From: Epiperipatus broadwayi
Taxonomy: Eukaryota; Onychophora; Udeonychophora; Euonychophora; Peripatidae
NCBI GenBank assembly: GCA_028023455.1
Contig: JAQFVV010006275.1
Coordinates: 744,001-808,000 of the forward strand
Reading direction: 5' to 3'
DNA length: 64,000 nt
Below the pieces are notes generated by a model. The model was not told the origin of the DNA and ran no database searches. It worked only from the letters and a program-made list of their open reading frames with translations. The translations under genes and the position numbers were made by a program. Below, piece after piece: positions 60,418 to 64,000 of this stretch. Position 1 is the first letter of the stretch; each line of letters begins with the position of its first letter.

Positions 60418-61529
60418 GGAATTTGATACTGTGGTATTAGAGCTGTGACATTGACAATGACTCTTGGAACAACGATCGACACTCGGAAGATAGGAGACCT
60501 CTTACATCCACAATGACTCTTGGAACAACAATCAACTGATGTATTTTTTTTAAAATGTCGTATTTTTTTTTGTTGTTTAAATTTTGTCCAATATTTGTTT
60601 GAATTTCCCTACAATATTACCTTGATTTCTTAATAACCATGTTCTGAATATTTTCTACATTTTCGGTTAAAAATATTTGCAATATTAAAATCGAGCACCT
60701 TTGCCGTTTCTTTTTCTTTTTTTGTAAATGCATCATTTTAAAAAAATTGTACATTTACCCATATTTCTTTTTTTTTTTTTTAAATTTTGTATTTTTTTTT
60801 TTAATTTTGTCCAATATTTTTTTGAATTTCACTACAATATTACCTTGATTTCTCAATAATCATGTACTGAATATATTCTACTTTTTATTTATTGTTAAAA
60901 ATCTTCCATAATATTGAACTATCTTAAACCGTCAATGGCATTGTGTTTGCTTTTTTTTTCTGGAAATTTTTAGATTTACTCATACTTTTTTTTTTTAATT
61001 TTGTACAATATTATCTTGATTTCTCAATAATCATGCACTGAATATATACTACATTTTATTTATTGTTAAAAATCTTCCATAATTTTGAACTATCTTAAAC
61101 CGTCAATGGTGTTGTGTTTGCTATTTTTTTCTGGAAATTTTTAGATTTACTCGTACTTTTTTTAAAAAAATTTGTACAATATTACCTTGATTTCTCAATA
61201 ATCATCTACTGAATGTATACTACATTTTTTGTTAAAAATCTTGCAATATTTCTTTGAATTCCATTGTATTATGTGTTACTATTTTTTAGAATGGAACTGT
61301 GACATGTTCTTTTTGGTTTTTCAAGGAAGAGTCATGTTCACATCATTTTGGTGATATCACAAAGTCGCTCTTGGAATGACGATCGATGCTGGGAAGATAG
61401 GAGATTTATCTCCCCAGCATCGATCGTCGTTCCAAGAGTTGTTGTGAACGTTGAGCATCGATCATTGTTCCAAGAGTCATTGTGAACGTTGAGCAATGTC
61501 GCTGCTCTAATACCAAAGTATCAGGAATT
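60418..61529. mobile_element. 1.1-kb TIR element with 6-bp duplication
   Basis: GGAATT flanks both sides (60418-60423 and 61524-61529). The element runs 60424-61523 and its ends read TGATACTGTGGTATTAGAGC and, inverted, TGATACTTTGGTATTAGAGC. The subterminal parts carry several copies of ACTCTTGGAACRACGATCGA in both orientations, including a 26-bp near-perfect hairpin (61368-61393 with 61413-61438). The interior is a tandem repeat. No transposase is encoded, so it is non-autonomous; the superfamily is not assigned. Confidence 0.8.
60611..61250. repeat. Tandem repeat of 171-bp units inside the TIR element
   Basis: The block CTTGATTTCT (or CTTGAT) plus AATAATCATG and CTGAATATAT recurs at 60621, 60844, 61015 and 61186. 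The last three are exactly 171 bp apart; the first interval is 223 bp because of an extra AATTTTGTCCAATATT-type segment. Units share GTTAAAAATCTTCCATAAT and CTTAAACCGTCAATGG. Confidence 0.8.
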
Positions 61530-61577
61530 TATATTAATGGAGTGAAATCTGTAATGAGTAGGGTGTGAATTGAAAAA

Positions 61578-61683
61578 AAAAGAGCATAATAGATTCATTT
61601 AATTGCTATGAATATGAGGCAACCCGCCTCAAAAGAGCATAATTGATTCATTTAATTGCTATGAATATGAGGCAACCCACCTC
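61578..61683. repeat. Two tandem copies of a 53-bp unit
   Basis: AAAAGAGCATAAT...GAGGCAACC-GCCTC repeats with two or three differences. The unit contains the GAGGC/GCCTC mini-hairpin. A related CCCTCATATTCATAGCC sequence lies inverted at about 62669-62687. Confidence 0.75.
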
Positions 61684-62084
61684 AAAAGAGCTAAGCTCTT
61701 AATATTTTTGCGCTCTTTATAGCTTCTCTTTCAAGCACTTCACACACTTTTAATTTTATTTATTAATTATAGAAAATTATTTTTAAAAAGGTGTTATATA
61801 ACGAAAAGTTAAGATTGTTTGTTAGAAGAGGTTTGAGGTAAGAAGTATTTGTATTTATTGTTTTTTATTTATTTTTAGTTGTTCCTTGGTGAAGATTATA
61901 AAATAATACAGTCCAAACGTTGGAGTATGTATATTATTGTACATTATAATAGTTCATATAATAAATCCAAGATTTATAAAGTTTGTGCATGGATTTGCAT
62001 ATATTTTGAAATTAATGGGCTATTTTTAAAATAGAAGACTGTTGTTATTTTTTAATTTATTTGAAATAAAGTTAATGTTTCATT

Positions 62085-62480
62085 CATTGATCCTGAAAAG
62101 ACATTTGATAGAGTGAATTAGTTTATTTCCTTTAATTTAATATGTGAAAATGAGAGGTATAGCTAATGAAAATTTGTATATGAACAAAAAGATATTTATA
62201 AGATTAAATAGTTTTTTTTGTTTTTTTTTTATACTGAAAATAAAGATTTAGAGAGGGGCATAAGGCAGTCATATTATTTATATCTTTTACTTCGTTTTGT
62301 GTATACTTAAATGATTTATTAAAAGTGTTGATTTGATGATAATAGAGTTAGTGTTATAGATGGGATGGTTAATTTTATCAAATTTGTTAGTGATATGGCA
62401 GTTCTTGAAAATAATACATATGATTTTAACAAAGTATTATATAGGATTATTGAAACTGTTGAGAAGATAATCATGGAACA
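62085..62480 (+). pseudogene. LINE reverse transcriptase scrap
   Basis: Across frames and stops the plus-strand translation shows FIDPEKTFDRVN (RT motif A, as in DYEKAFDSI), ERGIRQ (motif B start) and KFVSDMAVLENNTYDFNK (degenerate FADD motif C followed by the usual helix). The order and spacing match a LINE RT. It differs from the 18.6-22 kb LINE, so it is a second LINE lineage. Heavily decayed. Confidence 0.6.
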
Positions 62481-62877
62481 AAACTAAAATAATGAAATAT
62501 GCAAACAGTTTATACTTTGTGGCTAATTGTTTTAAATCAAAATATATAAAATGCGCTAACACGCACAAGCACACAAAGCTAAAAACAAATAAAGAAAAGT
62601 ATATATTATTTTATTTTAATATATATATATATATATTTAATCAAATGGCTAAGCGCTTTCAAGGGTCAAAGCCCTCATATTCATAGCCATTTTATAAAAA
62701 TATAAGAAATTAATTAGGAGCGATGTAAATTTATGCAAATGAAATGATTACGCATTCCATTTCTTGGATATTTTGTAGCAAGAATCTTGGTGAATTATTT
62801 AAGAGAAAACATTCATTAGTGTTTAAGATTTAAAATACAGGCATTCTTATACCTGGAACTTAATTGTAAATATAGGG

Positions 62878-63181
62878 GATTTGAACTCGGACTTTCAAAC
62901 AACCATAACTATCCACAATATCTCATACTTCTGATACACGTGTCCACACACATGTAGAAAATATAAATAATCATCAATATATATATATATATATATTTCA
63001 TGCTGAACCAGCTACTCATCAGTTGGTCCAGATTATCATCTCCCATATATATATAATCAGTGCTCAGTTTATATTAAAATAGCAAATCTTTATACTTTAA
63101 TGAACAGGCTTCAATCTTCTCCAACCTTTAACAAATCTTTATAGTTTAATGGACAGGCTTCCATCTACTCCAACCTCTAAC
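62878..63181 (-). mobile_element. Hammerhead-bearing SINE-like repeat, sub-family 1
   Basis: Same order as the copy at 10600: tRNA-like end (GAGTTCAAATCCCC on the minus strand), ribozyme segment, GAGCACTGATTATATA, then an end segment that is duplicated here in tandem with a 49-bp period (63083-63131 and 63132-63181). Confidence 0.7.
62966..63039 (-). ncRNA. Type I hammerhead with expanded stem III
   Basis: The minus strand keeps CCAA-CUGAUGAG, stem II GCUG-GUU-CAGC plus an outer U-A and G-U pair around one bulged A, and GAAA. The loop III region has grown into an AU dinucleotide run that can pair with itself. Distal stem I reads AUAAUC on one side and GAUUAU on the other, where other copies have AUGAUC and GAUCAU: a matched double change. 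The cleavage region reads AUA-UUG. Activity is possible but unproven. Confidence 0.65.
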
Positions 63182-63204
63182 TAGTGTTATAAAAATGATT
63201 AATA

Positions 63205-63708
63205 CTTTTAAGCAGGGGTGGGCAATTGTTTTGGCTTGAGGGCCACAGAAGTTGGTAGAGGGCCACATCGGGGGCCACTTTGTAAAAGCGAAGGTTAGCA
63301 GAGGGCCACACCTTTTTTTCATGATACAATAAACATACTGCTTTATTCCCTGTATTACCAAAAGATATATTTATTTGTCCATTCTTCATTAAACACATGA
63401 CATTTATCACCGATTTTTTCGGAGGGTTCATGGTTTCATTAAAGTTGGAAATGTATATATTTGCTAATGCAAAGACAAAATTGAAATTAACTAGATCAAC
63501 TGGAAAAGCCCTGCACATAGTATCTACACTGGGCATGTGTATTGATGTGGCCATCCTAGTGGAAAATAAGAGACGAATCTTTGGTCATGCACAGGAAGGA
63601 ATCTCAGTTCAAGATAGATTTTCCTGATTGTCTTGGAGGGCTGCATTAAAACTCTTAGATGGCCACATGTGGCCCTCGGGCCACTATTTACCCACCCCTG
63701 CTTTTAAG
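63205..63708. mobile_element. Non-autonomous hAT element with perfect 8-bp duplication
   Basis: CTTTTAAG flanks both ends (63205-63212 and 63701-63708). The element (63213-63700) starts CAGGGGTGGGCAA and ends with the inverted CAGGGGTGGGTAA. Repeated GAGGGCCACA motifs occur inside both ends. These ends and the 8-bp duplication are typical of hAT (Charlie-type) elements. The 488-bp interior has frames on both strands (minus 63177-63554, plus 63397-63627) without transposase motifs. Confidence 0.85.
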
Positions 63709-63736
63709 TATTTGAGAAATTGGATATTTGATTTAT

Positions 63737-63791
63737 GGATTTATTGATAAAGAAATTTATTAGACACCACAATTTCTTTATCAATAAATCC
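63737..63791. repeat. Perfect 21-bp hairpin
   Basis: GGATTTATTGATAAAGAAATT (63737-63757) and its exact complement at 63771-63791 are separated by 13 nt. Probably a small palindromic element scrap. Confidence 0.7.
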
Positions 63792-64000
63792 AAAACAATA
63801 ATAGATTTCTACATGATCCTATGAAATTTTATTTTGTTTTTTAAAAAAAGCACTTGTTAAATGGTTTGTTATAAGTAACTTTGTGTGGAGCTGAGACCTA
63901 GACATTTTGGTGGAGGTGGAATATGAGAAAAGATTGGAGGTATTAGAGATATGCATCACTAATAGAAGAAACAAATTGAAAAAATAAAATTAGTTTTGAA

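Noticed and set aside
1-64000. CRISPR arrays, operons and bacterial signals
   Set aside because: No spaced direct repeats of CRISPR type and no dense coding; all evidence points to a eukaryotic nuclear genome.

Overview
This is a repeat-dominated, very AT-rich stretch of an animal nuclear genome. No intact host protein-coding gene could be supported. Every recognisable protein belongs to a eukaryotic mobile element: an RTE-type LINE with an apurinic (APE) endonuclease, Ty3/gypsy LTR retrotransposons, hAT transposons, and tRNA-like SINE fragments. The mix fits an invertebrate (arthropod, mollusc and cnidarian are all possible); the sequence alone does not fix the species.

Layout. 1-13.5 kb is nearly featureless AT-rich DNA with two old inverted-repeat elements (1.1-1.8 and 8.7-9.1 kb) and one copy of a ribozyme-bearing repeat (10.6 kb). 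13.5-18 kb holds a LINE scrap, SINE-like fragments, a hairpin MITE and a tandem array of ribozyme-bearing repeats. 18.6-22.0 kb is a nearly full-length but broken RTE LINE on the minus strand. 22-24.7 kb is unidentified, slightly GC-richer sequence. 24.7-27.3 kb is a second, more decayed copy of the same LINE. 30.1-32.4 kb is a complete-ended hAT transposon with a decayed transposase, followed by a second hAT remnant (32.6-33.8 kb). 34-40 kb is unidentified apart from a coiled-coil ORF scrap and a minisatellite. 40.4-46.9 kb is a Ty3/gypsy element on the minus strand. 48.8-49.4 kb is a 5'-truncated LINE copy carrying a small insertion with a target-site duplication. 50.0 kb has a tRNA-Gly-like sequence. 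50.5-51.9 kb holds a three-copy inverted-repeat complex and a MITE. 52.2-59.5 kb is a second, related Ty3/gypsy element on the plus strand with both LTRs and a 4-bp duplication. 59.9-63.8 kb contains more ribozyme repeats, a TIR element with an internal 171-bp tandem repeat, a LINE scrap, and a short non-autonomous hAT with a perfect 8-bp duplication.

Most notable result: an interspersed repeat family contains a type I hammerhead self-cleaving ribozyme. The best copy (minus strand, about 16208-16275) has the CUGAUGA box, a paired stem II, the GAAA box, a 3-bp stem III and an AUC cleavage site followed by stem I. Other copies lie at 10.7, 17.5 (core deleted), 17.8 (truncated), 60.0 (head-to-head pair) and 63.0 kb. 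One copy carries a matching change on both strands of stem I. The copies fall into two sub-families: a SINE-like one with tRNA-like motifs, and a tandem one with a period near 280 bp. This resembles SINE-like and retrozyme-type hammerhead elements known from some animals.

All coding elements here are broken by stop codons and by indels, several of them in homopolymer runs. Either they are dead copies, or part of the frameshifting is sequencing error; the near-identical LTR segments of the 40-47 kb element make the second possibility worth testing.
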